From Otatea glauca (taxonomy: Eukaryota > Streptophyta > Magnoliopsida > Poales > Poaceae), in the NCBI GenBank assembly GCA_036346275.1, contig CM070724.1, positions 45,757,038 through 45,821,037 of the forward strand: a DNA stretch of 64,000 bases. Direction: 5' to 3'. Positions 34,601-45,940 of this stretch are shown piece by piece; the stretch's first letter is position 1; every line of letters begins with the position of its first letter. A program made the translations under genes and the position numbers. Under the pieces are notes generated by a model, which saw only the letters and a program-made list of their open reading frames with translations, was not told the origin of the DNA and ran no database searches.

Positions 34601-36815
34601 AAGAAAGAAGTATCAGACATACTAGTACAAGTGCAAACAAAACAAACTAATATTTTCCATGGTCAACAGCATCTTAACGGATCTATTTACTCATCATGTA
34701 TCAAACCATCAAAGTGTACACCAGTCCCCACTTCAATGGAACTAATGAAGTTCACTGGACTGATGTCAAGTGGTTGCCCCTTCATGTATCTAACATATTC
34801 TTATTAAAGAACTTGTTAGTCGATATAATGAGAAGAGAGCTAATAAAATTTATATTTTTTAGGGAATAATAAATTTATATTTTAACCAATGCTTTTACTA
34901 CTCCCAAGATACTTGGATAAAGAAAGAAAGCACTACTAGTAATAAAGGAGCAATCATCAAATGCAAATAACAGTACTGAAAAATTGTCTTGAGGTGAAAT
35001 TATGGGAATTTCCAGAGTTGTTAAGCGGTGAATTTTTCATACCTCAACAAAGTTACACCATCGGTCAAGCAACCGAAACCTCCCATTAAGAACTATCATC
35101 CATGCTGCCACAGCTTTCTGAATGGCTAAAATCATAAAAAGTGGTATTCTCATTAGTCTTCTGGGGGTATAAAAATCATAACAGCAGCATGCATGGACAT
35201 GCTCAATGACAGTAGGTCTTACTGATATTCTTTTGTCCATTTTCACGAGAAATGAAGAAGACAAAATCATAGAAGGTATTGAATCGGTGCACATCATCCT
35301 AAAAGAGAGGGATCTCAATCAGCACAAGGTATTGAGAAGCATATGAAAAATGCATAATCTGCTTGGGGAGCGTCACTTACTAACTCAAGAACTGACATGA
35401 GCTTGTAAATATCACCAAATATTGCATTCCTGGATGAGCATTAGAGAATGTAATCAGCCAAAAGGTAAAAACAATAATAAGAAAATAAAAATAGAGCCAA
35501 ACATAAAAAACTAGGCAAAACGGAAGCAGATTGTTCTCATGACATGGGAGTTATGTGAGTGTGTTTGTCCTGTGCAAATTATAGATGTGCGTGAGTCTCC
35601 CGACCAGGAAATATAAACCACAAGCAATGGAAAACGTGCCAATATATTTCTGATGTTTGCAGTAAAAGCAGTTAAACCTTAACATGCTACACATATTAAC
35701 ACAAGAAGATAAGCTCCAACAAGTTCTGCAACAACAGCAACAAGACAGGTACAAACAACTACAGATGTCATCCAATATCGGTCGAATCATACCTCTACCA
35801 AGTTCTGCACATTAGGAGAGTTGGTGGGTTTCTTTAGTTTCAACAATGTTTCAATTCTTTACGTATCTAGGCAAGAAGTTAAAAAAAATGCATGCATATC
35901 TAATGTAAAATTTCGGCATTGAGTAGCATAAAAAACACAATAAAGGCGTTAACTACCTCATGATATAAAAAAAACACGCCATTTTCTACAGTAAACAAAC
36001 GTCATACTCAAGACAGCTTACCTCATTCCTTCCATGCTATCTATAGCTTGTGAAAGCCCAACCAATCCTTCCCTTGTGTTCGTATTTGTGCATCCTGATA
36101 CAATATCTTGCAAAACAATGAACAGAACAACCAATAGATTGACACAGCATCTAAACAAACATAATTTAGGTAACATTCTACTGCAAGAACAGTTCACTGC
36201 ACATGATGGTTTGCTAGCTTTGATTCTGAAAAAAGATTGTGCTTTAGATGTTATGGAAGGACGACGTAATTGAACTGTGCCAAGAATTAAGCAATACAGC
36301 CTTGAATTGTGATTTTAGCCTCGAGCATTTGTCTTGCTGCGGACACACGCTTAACTAGAACTTTTTGCAATCTTATAAACCATAGAAGCACAAAGCCAAC
36401 GACCTCTTTTCATCAAGAATTACTAAAATTGCTCACAAGAAATCAGATAACTGACCAACGAATAACCCAAGATCACTTCTTGACTCCTCAAAGTCACCCG
36501 TCCCGCACAATTGGCAACTTAAACAGCATCAAATTCCTTAAAATTCGCAGAAAAGCAGAAAAGATACCCAAAAATCCATACAGCTAACCACTAGAACCGC
36601 AAGTTTGAAAAATCCCCTCTCTAAACCACAAAGCCGGCAGGGATACGGGCGAGCCAAACCCTACAACTAACGGATCGATCCAAACCCCCCAAAGAAACGA
36701 CGAAGTGAATCCGAAGGCGGGGGAGCTCACCGCAGTACTTGCAGTAGGCCTGGGCGGCGGCGGGGCACGCGGCCATGGCGGCCTCGAAGCCCCGGGGTCC
36801 CCTGGGCCAAGCCAT
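31224..36815 (-). CDS. AAR3: DCN1-like protein (AAR3 type), cullin neddylation factor
   Basis: Predicted nuclear co-E3 that binds cullins and the NEDD8 E2 and promotes cullin neddylation; AAR3 mutants in Arabidopsis alter auxin response. Nine exons on the minus strand, all GT-AG and in phase: 36731-36815, 36022-36106, 35381-35429, 35223-35298, 35043-35125, 33028-33124, 32845-32890, 31620-31687, 31224-31552. They join to 918 bases, 305 residues. The DCUN1/PONY domain spans about residues 60-174: FYDFVFFISRENGQKNI, GRFRLLDRWCNFVE, YNISEDAWQQLLAFSRCVNE and GAWPAIIDDFVEHMHR (cullin-binding patch). The C-terminal tail (about 175-305) has basic stretches GSKRK and TPLKRLKE, possible nuclear signals. 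The start is the ATG at 36813-36815; an in-frame upstream ATG (36825-36827) and a downstream one (36773-36775) are alternatives, so the first residues are uncertain. Intron 5 (1.9 kb) holds a MITE and a small tandem duplication. Confidence 0.93.
33454..33719. mobile_element. Stowaway MITE in intron 5 of the AAR3-type gene
   Basis: TACTCCCTCCGTCTAAGTTTATAAAG at the left and CTTATAAACTTGGGCGGAGGCAGTA at the right are inverted repeats with TA at the outer edges. About 266 bp, non-coding. Confidence 0.8.
33955..34066. repeat. 56 bp tandem duplication in intron 5
   Basis: The unit ATTATAAATGCATAATTGCT... appears twice in a row (33955-34010 and 34011-34066), essentially identical, so it is recent. 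A second short direct repeat, TGGTTGGTAGCTAAGTTGAG, occurs at about 34199 and 34283. Confidence 0.9.
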
Positions 36816-37416
36816 GGATCCGAGCACGGAAACCCTAAGCCCCCCGTCGCCGCCGACGAGGCGACCGCCGCCTCCTCGACCTCACGTGCGGCACGACGCG
36901 ATAAAGCTTACTGCGAAAGGCGAGGAGAAAGAGAGGTCAGAGGCGCCAGGCGTTGCGGGTGCGGCCGTGCGGGGGAGGGAAATGGTGTATATGCCGTGGC
37001 GGTGTATGGAAGCAGCCGGTGAATTCATCTGACCCGTCCACATTTGTGTGCACGGTCGGGATTCGACTAGTACCTTGCCATGCGATCTGGGGTCCCACTC
37101 GTCAGTCTCGAAATTGAGGTAAAAGAAAAAGGAAAATTCTTGCCTTGATGTGCCAAGCACTAGACTGAGGAAGAAGACAAAAGCCTGTGCTTTGAGCCTT
37201 ACGGAGAGTGTTTAAGAGAGATAATTTGGGCTCGTTTTTGCTTTGCTTTTGAATGGGCCTACACGTAGAAGACCATCAACGGGCCCATCAATCTCATGAT
37301 GCCCTAGCCACGTATGAATGGCCCAATTTTGCATGTCATAAAAGGATTGTGGGACTATACATGTCAACTGCTGTAATATGAGAGCGTAGTAGGTGTGTAG
37401 CGTAATATGAGAGTGA

Positions 37417-37441
37417 TATATATATATATATATATATATAT
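37417..37441. repeat. TA dinucleotide microsatellite
   Basis: A run of about 12 TA units in the divergent intergenic region. Confidence 0.9.
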
Positions 37442-37817
37442 GATTGAGAAGAAACCAAATATACAATTTTCATTTAAATGGTGACCAAACTTACAAAAGA
37501 AGTATAAAAAAAAATTGCTTCTTGTATCCGCTTCCCTTCTTCTACGAGCTTCCAGAGACACGTAGAACAGCGCAGCCTCCACGGGACCCCACAAGTCAGC
37601 GACCCATCGAACACCGCCGGAAGTATCTGGATTCTGGAATGTTCGAGAACCTCGCGCCGTACCGGACCCAGCACGTCGGTCACCTCAATTCCAACTCGGC
37701 CACCGCAACGTCCCAACCGTCAAAAGGACCCCACGCGATTGGGGCCCACAGCTCAGAGACACAATGCGCCAGCTCATAATCTTCCAGAACCTTCGCTACG
37801 CTTCGCCTTTCCCCATC

Positions 37818-37824
37818 TTATAAA
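37818..37824 (+). promoter_or_regulatory. TATA box of the RING-H2 gene
   Basis: TTATAAA in the context CCCCATCTTATAAACCCGCC, about 100 bases upstream of the start codon. A CT-rich run (about 37887-37909) follows in the presumed 5' UTR, a common feature of plant leaders. Confidence 0.65.
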
Positions 37825-37921
37825 CCCGCCTCCTTCAAGACGTCGACACACAAAAAGCCAGAAAAAAAACAAAATAACAGGAATCTCTCCTCTCTCTCTC
37901 TCTCTCTCTCGATCGGCTCCC

Positions 37922-38464
37922 ATGGCCTCGGCGAACGACGGCGACCGAGCGGCGGCGGGCATCCTGCGGCTGCTCCTGGGGACGATGGGGCCCTCGGCGG
38001 CAATGACGCAAGGCGGGCTGATGATGGTGCATCACATCATCGTCGACAGCGACGGCGACCTGTTCTCCGGAGGAATCGGCGGTGGCGTTCCACCTGCGTC
38101 GAAGGCGGCAATCGCCGCGCTGAAGGAGGTGCAGGCCGGGGAGGTGGATGGGGGCTCGCTGGGCGACTGCGCCATATGCCTGGACGGGTTCGAGGCCGGG
38201 AAGGAGATGCCGTGCGGGCACCGGTTCCACGGGGAGTGCCTGGAGCGGTGGCTGGGTGTGCACGGGAGCTGCCCCGTCTGCCGCCGCGAGCTGCCGCCGG
38301 CGGAGGAGCAGAACGAAGGCGCGGCGGCGGGCGGGGAGAGGCGGAGGCCAAGGGGAGCCGTGGTGGTGAGCTTCCTGGTGGTGGGAGACGGCGGCGACGA
38401 GGAGAGGCGGCGACAGGAGGAGAGAGAGGAGCCATGGACCATTAGGATAGAGGACGTAGATTAG
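37922..38464 (+). CDS. RING-H2 zinc finger protein, probable E3 ubiquitin ligase
   Basis: Intronless gene for a 180-residue protein. The RING-H2 domain (residues 83-120) has a complete C3H2C3 set: C83, C86, C98, H100, H103, C106, C117 and C120, in CAICLDGF...MPCGHRFHGECLERWL...CPVCRREL, with the tryptophan (W110) and proline (P118) that usually contact the E2. The N-terminal 80 residues have no membrane helix or signal peptide. The C-terminal tail is acidic and arginine-rich and ends PWTIRIEDVD. The layout resembles small soluble RING1-type proteins of plants, predicted to transfer ubiquitin from E2 to unknown targets. The start was chosen at MASANDGD, after the TATA box and CT-rich leader; the frame stays open upstream, but that part is promoter-like. 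The substrate cannot be inferred. Confidence 0.9.
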   Translation: MASANDGDRAAAGILRLLLGTMGPSAAMTQGGLMMVHHIIVDSDGDLFSGGIGGGVPPASKAAIAALKEVQAGEVDGGSLGDCAICLDGFEAGKEMPCGHRFHGECLERWLGVHGSCPVCRRELPPAEEQNEGAAAGGERRRPRGAVVVSFLVVGDGGDEERRRQEEREEPWTIRIEDVD

Positions 38465-39156
38465 GATTAGGATTAGGCTTCAAATTGGTTTCGATTGGTT
38501 TAAGGTGGTGATTGGTGGTTTCTTCTAGTTTTTTGTACAGATACCAGCTACGAGGAGACCGGGGGGGATTGAAAATGTTTTTGAGATGTGGAAGATGATG
38601 TACAACCTTCCTAGTGTCAATGAAGTGCGTTTTTAGAGTGAAAAAAAAAATTCCTGCTGTGCCCTTGTGTGCTTAACAATTGTGCAGCATTTCCTTCAAA
38701 TTGGATCATGATCTTGTCAAATTTGTTGTGTGGTATTTCTAGTTGGAAGGTGGAGTAAATTTGAACTGCTTGCTTGTGCTGTATAGCATAGAAGCTTGCA
38801 ATTTTGCAATATGCGCACGAAGTGTTCCAGTGTCATCGATCTGCAGATAAAGGCACGAAGCTACAGAAAAAAAAATCTGCTGTATCTATGCATTGAGCTG
38901 AAAACTGATGCCAGTGAGGCAGTGACAAATAATTTTAATTATTGTCTATACTAGTAAGTTAGATAAACCAGTTCACCTAAAAGCTTAAACTGATGAGGAA
39001 ATACGCAATTCAATTATACTTCAACATTTCCCTTAGGAGGTATGAAGGACCGAGATGGCGAACAGAGGGGGAGTGAATGGTCGCAAATAAAATTTTCCCT
39101 AAAATACTCCAACAAAAACCTCAACAAGATCGCTCAAAGGAAATCGTGAAAAACCT
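38465..39156. other. RING gene 3' UTR and spacer to the MULE
   Basis: The first 180 bases or so look like 3' UTR, with AATGAAGTG as a weak polyadenylation signal before an A-run at 38641. The rest is unique AT-rich sequence. No gene is seen. Confidence 0.5.
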
Positions 39157-39168
39157 GAAAAACTAGAC

Positions 39169-39482
39169 GAATTTACCTTTTTGGCCCCTTTATCTGTAAT
39201 TTTTTCAGAATTAGCCCCATGCATGAATGAATTGCAAAAATAGCCCCCCAACAGTATTTTCCAGCGGTGAGCGAGCGCATGAAATTTTTTTAAATATTTT
39301 ACTTATATTTCCAAAGATGAGCGCATTGAATTATTTTTTAATTTTTTTTGTTTTTTCCAGTGTCGTGACCGGTTTTTTTTTGCTTTGCAGGCGGGAAAAA
39401 TTGTTTTTAATCGGCCGGACAGTGGAATCCGTGATCGGACATTGGATTCCATGCATGCGTGGCGGGCGCGGGGAGGCGGGCG
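39169..39482 (+). repeat. Left TIR of the MULE
   Basis: Inverted copy of 46540-46872 with small indels. It includes the tracts GTATTTTCCAGCGGTGAGCG and GGATTCCATGCATGCGTGGC. An internal stretch repeated in the right TIR (AGCGGTGAGCGACCGCTGAATT) is changed in the left to AAGATGAGCGCATTGAATT. Confidence 0.88.
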
Positions 39483-40024
39483 GCCGGTTGCCCAGCGCGA
39501 CGTGGCAAAGTGTGGCGGTGAGGCGTGGAGAAAAACAGCTGCGGCGGTTTTTTTTCCATAGCATGCGGTATGATAATATTTTATTTGTATGTATTTATGA
39601 TGAAAAAAATTATGTTCGAATATAAAGTTTTGGAATTTTTCAGAGCATGCGATACCTATAATTTTTTGCACGAGTAGCCGTTCTTCGGATAAAATAACAG
39701 AACTAACGGGAAAAAATAAACCGGGGTTCTGGACCATTGGAAATTGGAAAAAAAAAATCCAGCGATCCGCGTTCGCTAGATTGTAATGTTTAGAGGCAAT
39801 TTCTATTTTTTTTATCCGATGGACAGCTAATTGCGGGAAATATTATACGCGCCGGGCTCGAACAATAAAAAATTAGTCATAATCGGAAATATGGTCGCAA
39901 TGAAATGTTGGAAATTAACCGAACTTAATGCACAATATTTTTGTGGGAGGATACATTCATATTTCAACGGCCTCTTCCGATAGTGTTTGAACGCCAAGGT
40001 GGAGGTGATACGAAATCGTCATCA

Positions 40025-40938
40025 TCATTTAGCCCTCTCGGTGTTGTTTGAGCGTCCTCTTACATTGTTTTTTGAAGGGCCTGCTGTAGTAGTGCTTGAA
40101 CGGCCTCTTTCGATAGTGCTTGAACGCCAAGGCGGAGGTGAAACGAAATCGTCATCATCATCATCATCGTCAGTTGCATAGTTAGGAGCATCCCCCCCTC
40201 CGGTGGTGCTTGAACAGCCTCTTCCGATAGTTCTTGAACGCCAAGGTGGAGGTGAAACAAAATCGTCATCATCATCGTCGTCGTCATTTGCATAGTTACT
40301 AGCATGCCCCCCTCCGGTGGTGGTTGCATGTCCTCTTGAAATTGATGATGCAGTACTACTGTGTCGATCTCTACCCCTCCCGTTAGATCCGCTTTTGCGT
40401 CTTCTGCGCCAACCAGGCATCACACCCCTACCGAAGAGCATGTACATCGCTAAGAATTCTAGGATTATTTTGTTTAGCAACTCTTCATCCTCTGGGAATG
40501 ACTAACATAGAAGACGAACATACGAAGTAGTCAACTTATGTATAATGGTAAAAAGATTAGTAGGTGAAAAAACATGAAATAACTAACCTTAATATGCTCT
40601 GCATACCGATCGGGTAGCATCAGTACCTTGTAATATCTTGTAGAGAAACCTGTAGAAGAAGGGTGGTCGGCTAATTCGCACACCCTGAAATACCTTTGAC
40701 GCCACCATTGCAAGTGCGCCTTCAGGTCGTCGGCGGTCAGAAGGATTAGGCCAGATGTTGTCAAGGCTTGCCTCCGCAATGTCGGGCGCCACTCTTGTAA
40801 TTTGGACACCACTTTACTTAGGTTCTCCTCCTTGAATGGATCATCTTTCCCACCACGCGTAACCTTCAACATGTGATGAAGAGCTACGCTGCTCATATCA
40901 GGTGTCCACGAAAATGTTGTGCTAGAGGATCCAGCCAT
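40025..40938 (-). CDS. MULE second ORF with a Myb/SANT-like domain and acidic repeats
   Basis: Two exons on the minus strand, 40588-40938 and 40025-40489, joined in phase across a GT-AG intron (CATATTAAG|GTTAG ... AG|GATGAAGAG), give 271 residues. Residues about 8-95 (FSWTPDMSSVALHHML, DDPFKEENLSKVVSKLQEW, AHLQWWRQRYFRV) resemble the Myb/SANT-like DNA-binding domain of plant transposon-related proteins (PF12776 type). The C-terminal half has two copies of an acidic unit DDDDDDDDFVSPPPWRS in a serine/threonine-rich context, and a run RRRRKSGSNGRGRDR. It is open throughout, unlike the neighbouring transposase. A role in TIR binding or mobilisation is my inference. It could also be a captured host gene. 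Confidence 0.65.
40080..40320. repeat. Coding tandem repeat in the MULE second ORF
   Basis: A unit of roughly 115-120 bases containing CTTGAACGCCAAGG.GGAGGTGAAAC, ATCGTCATCATCATC and CCCCCCTCCGGTGGT occurs twice in frame, with a decayed third copy at 39965-40040. It encodes the acidic FVSPPPWRS repeats. Confidence 0.75.
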
Positions 40939-41899
40939 GGTGAATAAGTGTGAGTGGGAGCTGTGGTTGTGTGCCTACGGTTTTGCCCTTTATAGACTCG
41001 AAGGAGTGGTGTATGGACTAAGTGTTGGAAAGTAAGATTGAAGCATACAGACGGGTTGCAAAACAACGCCGCAGTGTGTAGTTTAGTCGGGTTGAAAAGG
41101 CAGTCATGCATGCAAATTGTCAGCACTGACAAAAGTAGGCAGTGAGTGGTCACTTCGGGTTGTGCCAGCATCTTTTGTAGTGATTGTTTAGGGTATTTCG
41201 GGGATATTACTCTATAATTTGTCATATAAAAATTTTATTTTACTGAGTATCTTTTGTGGTTAAAATTTTAATTGTTAACAATTTGATGAAGATAACATCC
41301 ATTAATGAAAGAGTGATCGTCAAACTGGTGATGTTTTTGAAGTGCTTGATGGTTTGATGTTCAAAGATGGTTTCATGCATAAAAGGGTTGCTTCTCCTCA
41401 TGAGTTGTGTAATCGTGATGGACCATGGTCTTCATCAGGCTGATGTGAGTAAACAAAAAATCATATGTGATGAAAGCGACATTCCATATGGACATAGTAA
41501 TAAGGATTATCATAATTAGACCAATACAAATGGGCTGAAAGCATACATCAATTACACGTACGCACTGCAGTTATCACTATAACCGATCACTGCCTCGTAG
41601 CGTCGACTCTGATCTTATCGCCGCTTCACGACCATGGATTTGGTCCTCCGGGAATGTGAACCGGTCGGGCTCGTGGGTCGTGCTACGCAGCTCGTAACGT
41701 GTGTCCTCTGTCTCGCGAGGTGCGTCGCACAGCTGGCTGGGAAGCACGTTTTGCGTAGTCGACATGTCTCCCACCCACCGGGAGGTCGCATTGTAATGCG
41801 ATGTTAATGTCATGCCTAAAAATGAGTGCATTTAAATTACGAGACACTTACCGATGAGGGTTGCGGGCCGTGAGATGCGTTGCCCATTGGGAGAACTCA

Positions 41900-44181
41900 T
41901 CCGCGAAACTCGCGCAAGCGTCTTTATTAGCACGACATCGTGTTGGGAATAACTTGAACTTCACAGACTTACCGGCCCCGGCGCCCACCAAGTCTGCTGT
42001 GGTTTGTTGCATGTGCATATGGCCACATCACGTATTGTGCACACTTGCTTACGGTATCCTCTGCAATGGCCATCGACGAACTTCTCCGTAGACGCACTTC
42101 AAACTTACGCTGACTCCATCCATGGTACAGGCGTCGTGTGAACGAGCCTTCTATTTTCTTCTCTATGTATGCGTGCATACGTTCGAGAACCGCTTTCCTC
42201 GTCTAGATGCCTCCTTGCATTCATCCCCCTGTTCACAAAGTATCCAACGGTCCTGTTCCAGGTCTCCTCCACGATGGCACTGATTGGGAGGGACCGAACA
42301 CCCTTCAGAACACCATTGTAAACCTCCGACATGTTAGTTGTCATTATGCCGTACCTTGCGCCGTCAGTGTCATGCAACAAGGACCACTTCTCTAGCTCTG
42401 GAGCGTGCAACTGCACCCATTGAGAGAAGTTGTTCACCTGGCCCTCTGTGGACTGCGTCGTATGTTTCGCAGTCTCCTCATCGAGCACTCTCCATATGGC
42501 TTCGAACTTCCGCCTCTGGTTTTGCATGCTAGCCTCTTGAATGTCTTCATAACTTCCTTGCTGCGGAACCTCTTGTGCAGGTTCGCGACAAGATGCCTCA
42601 TGCACCAGCGATTGACGACGTCATTCCATTGGTAGGGTGGTTGTATCCCTCCTTGCATGGTGCTGATGGCGGACAATAACCCAGCATGCCTGTCCGTTAT
42701 GAGGCATACGTTCGGGCGGTCCTGCACAACAGCTTGCTTCATATTTGCTAGGAACCATAACCAACTCTCCGTGTTCTCGCTTTCCACGAGTGCGTAGGCC
42801 ACCGGGAGTAGCTGGTCATTGGCGTCCGCCGCGACCGCCATAAGTATGGTGCCCCTGTACTTGCCGGATAGGAAAGTGCCATCCATGGTTAGCACAGGTA
42901 GATTTGAAGCCACTGAATGGTTGGTCCGAATGCCCAAAACACGGTCGAGGATGAAAGCTGTTGGGACCCTTCGTGGGTGTGGCCTATCCACCTTGTTGAT
43001 GTAGGTCCGAGATTGGCTTCAAGAACGGTGAAGCATGCGAGGAACAAGGTTGTAGCCCTCTTCATACGTCGCGTACATCATCTCTATAACTTTACGATTT
43101 GCTCGCCACACCTTACCGTAGCTAACGGGCATCCCACCATGTTAACCACGTCGACCAATAGTATCTTGGCTGAAGCGGTCACGTCGCTGTGACCAAGTGA
43201 GAAATCGACCGCCACATATGAGGACGTGACATTTCGTGCTTCCGCAGTGGCTCGATAGCGAACAAGTATGGTCCGTCAGCACAGTTACCCTGAAACCCGA
43301 ACTCTCGCCCTTGAACTTCTGGGCACGGATCTTGCCTGGACACTCAGCATCCGTGCACTTCACAATGTAGGTCTCTTGGTTCGACCTGTACACCCGGTAC
43401 GTGCGGCTGATGTTAACCGCATATCTAGCTATTGCTTCTTCGGCGGCACTCTTCGTAGGGAAGCGTTGCCCTACCGGCAGAGTGTCCGATCGAAGGCCCA
43501 CCGGTCGCCGCCGTCGTCAGCGGACAAGCGACGTCATCGCCAGATCGTCCAACCGAGAAGAGACATACTCCACATCGGTCGACACAATGCCACCGACTCG
43601 AGCTGCATCGTCGTCTCCGCTGCTATCCATGTCCACTTCCTCATCTTCATCGGATATTACCGTCCGTCATGCCTTCTAGGTCCTCGTGGCGATCAATGCG
43701 GCGGACCACCACCGCCGATGTCTTCATTCGCCGAATTCATCAAGACCAACGTCCTCACCGATGGCCCAGAGGATGCTTCAACGATGACGTCACCGCCACC
43801 GCCAAGAGGATTAGAGGTTTGGCCTCCGTCCAGGAAGCGCACATACACCATCGGCCGACGGTGTATCAACGCTTCAGGGTTCATCACAATTTGCATGTAC
43901 TCCTTCCACATTGTGCTTCCCACGATCTTGCATAGGACCCACACGTAGTTGGTGGAACCTTCCACGACTCTGCCATGCACCGCCTCGATGATGAGCTTAT
44001 TTCGGGCAATCTCCCGATCGAATGCGCTTCTCACGCATTTACGGAGGTCTGTCAGACTCATCTCCGTTAGACCCGGAGCCCTGATCACCTTCCTTTCGCA
44101 GTTCGAAAGGTCCGCCCCATATGGACCCTCTCGAACAACGCCGTCACCGTAAAACACGGACAAATCTAGAATTTCTGCCAT
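41900..44181 (-). pseudogene. mudrA-type MULE transposase, decayed
   Basis: Catalyses cut-and-paste movement of Mutator-like elements in its intact form. Minus-strand pieces in order: N-terminal region (43693-44181, MAEILDLSVFYGDGVVREGP); MuDR-type DNA-binding domain (43142-43501, VGQRFPTKSAAEEAIARYAV and VKCTDAECPGKIRAQ); MULE transposase core (42434-42991, LPVLTMDGTFLSGKYRG, LLPVAYALVESENTESWLWF, DRHAGLLSAI and WCMRHLVANL); post-core region (42105-42605, MTTNMSEVYNGVLKGVR); and a possible SWIM zinc-finger trace near 41990-42100 (AICTCNKPQQ). The first catalytic aspartate (in MDGTF) and the second (in ITDRH) are present. At least three frame changes separate the pieces; some could be introns, but I could not join all of them cleanly. 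Confidence 0.85.
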
Positions 44182-44264
44182 TTAGTACCTACCATCGCGA
44201 AAGGCACAAGCACGCGCATTAGGTACCAACGTAATACTACAGAAATTTCGTTCAAACAAACAAA

Positions 44265-45940
44265 TATTCCATTAATATCATACAAATGCTACACTAAATA
44301 TTAAACTGTTCGGACCGCAATTTTATTAATTGTCCAACAAATTTTACGCCCGACAGTGGTGTCATTGTACTACTCACTACTGCTGTCATTTCAAGCACGG
44401 CTCATTGCACTGAATTTACCATTTGTTCGGCTACTCTAACTACTAATGTCGTCATTTTGTGTACTACCAGTTATTCTAATATTATACTACTGCCACAAAT
44501 ATTGTAATAACATTACACTAACATTGCCCAAGTGTTCCACATATCGCCGTAATACTACACCAATTTTCAACTAATAAAAGGACCACATTATTGTCATTCT
44601 AAAAATTCCGTAATTGTATGACAGAAATATTCCATTAATATCATACAAATGCTACACTAAATATTAAACTGTTCGGACCGCAATTTTATTAATTGTCCAA
44701 CAAATTTTACGCCCGATAGTGGTGTCATTGTACTACTCACTGATGCTGTCATTTTAAGCACGGCTCATTGTACTGAATTTACCATTTCTTCGGCTACTCT
44801 AACTTCTAATGTCGTTATTTTGTGTACTACCAGTTATTCTAATATTGTACTACTGCCACAAATATTGTCATAACATTACACTAACATTGCCCCAGTGTTC
44901 CACATATCGCCGTAGTACTACACCAATTTTCAACTAATAAAAGGACAACATTATTGTCATTCTAAAAATCTGTAATTGTATGATGAAATATTCCATTAAT
45001 ATCATACAAATGCTACACTAAATGTAGCAATATTGGACCATAATTTTATTAATTGTCCAACAAATTTTACGCCCGACAGGTGGTGTCATTGTACTACTCA
45101 CTACTGCTGTCATTTCAAGCACGGCTCATTGCACTGAATTTACCATTTGTTCGGCTACTCTAACTACTAATGTCGTGATTTTGTGTACCAGCAGTTATTC
45201 TAATATTGTACTACTGCCACAAATATTGTCATAACATTACACTAACATTGCCCCAGTGTTCCACATATCGCCGTAGTACTACACCAATTTTCAACTAATA
45301 AAAGGACCACATTATTGTCATTCTAAAAAATCTGTAATTGTATGACAGAAATATTCCATTAATATCATACAAATGCTACACTAAATGTAGCACTGTTCGG
45401 ACCGCAATTTTATTAATTGTCCAACAAATTTTACGCCCGACAGTGGTGTCATTGTACTACTCACTACTGCTGTCATTTCAAGCACGGCTCATTGCACTGA
45501 ATTTACCATTTGTTCGGCTACTCTAACTACTAATGTCGTCATTTTGTGTACTACCAGTTATTCTAATATTGTACTACTGCCACAAATGTTGTCATAATAT
45601 TACACTAACATTGCCCAAGTGTTCCACATATCGCCGTAATATTACACCAATTTTCAACTAATAAAAGGACCACATTATTGTCATTCTAAAAAAATCTGTA
45701 ATTGTATGACAGAAATATTCCATTAATATCATACAAATGCTACACTAAATGTTGTCATAATATTATACTAACATTGCCCAAGTTATACACAAATCGCAAT
45801 AAATGTAATAATTCCACAAATATTGCCGTAATATTACACTAACATTACTGCAGTGTTCCACATATCGCCGTAATATTACACCAATTTTCAACTAATAAAA
45901 GGATCACATTATTGTCATTCTAAAAAATCCGTAATTGTAT
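44265..45940. repeat. 363 bp tandem array inside the MULE
   Basis: A unit beginning TATTCCATTAATATCATACA starts at 44265, 44628, 44990, 45352 and 45716, giving spacings of 362-364 bases. The fifth unit is internally deleted and ends near 45940. Units differ by scattered substitutions and short indels. Each contains GACCGCAATTTTATTAATTG, ACGGCTCATTG and CACATATCGCCGTA. It lies immediately upstream of the transposase start, between that gene and the right TIR, so it would be promoter-proximal. Confidence 0.93.

Larger units (their letters stand above)
36816..37921. other. Shared upstream region of two divergent genes
   Basis: About 1.1 kb separates the start of the minus-strand AAR3-type gene from the start of the + strand RING gene. 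It is GC-rich next to the AAR3 start and has a TA microsatellite at about 37417-37441 and a CT run in the RING 5' UTR. No additional gene is supported; open frames here are compositional. Confidence 0.55.

Noticed and set aside
35783..35794. A possible 12-base micro-exon (AACTTGGTAGAG) in the AAR3-type gene
   Set aside because: In the required phase it contains TAG, while joining exon 2 directly to exon 3 (35381-35429) gives a continuous protein that aligns with the family.
36705..37032. + strand open frames over the AAR3 start region
   Set aside because: Antisense to exon 1 and its GC-rich 5' region; no domain and low-complexity translation.
38032..38442. Minus-strand open frames opposite the RING gene
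   Set aside because: Shadow frames of a GC-rich intronless gene; proline/arginine-rich translations with no family.
44265..45940. A centromeric-type satellite block
   Set aside because: The array has only about five units and lies wholly between MULE TIRs, so it is part of that element.
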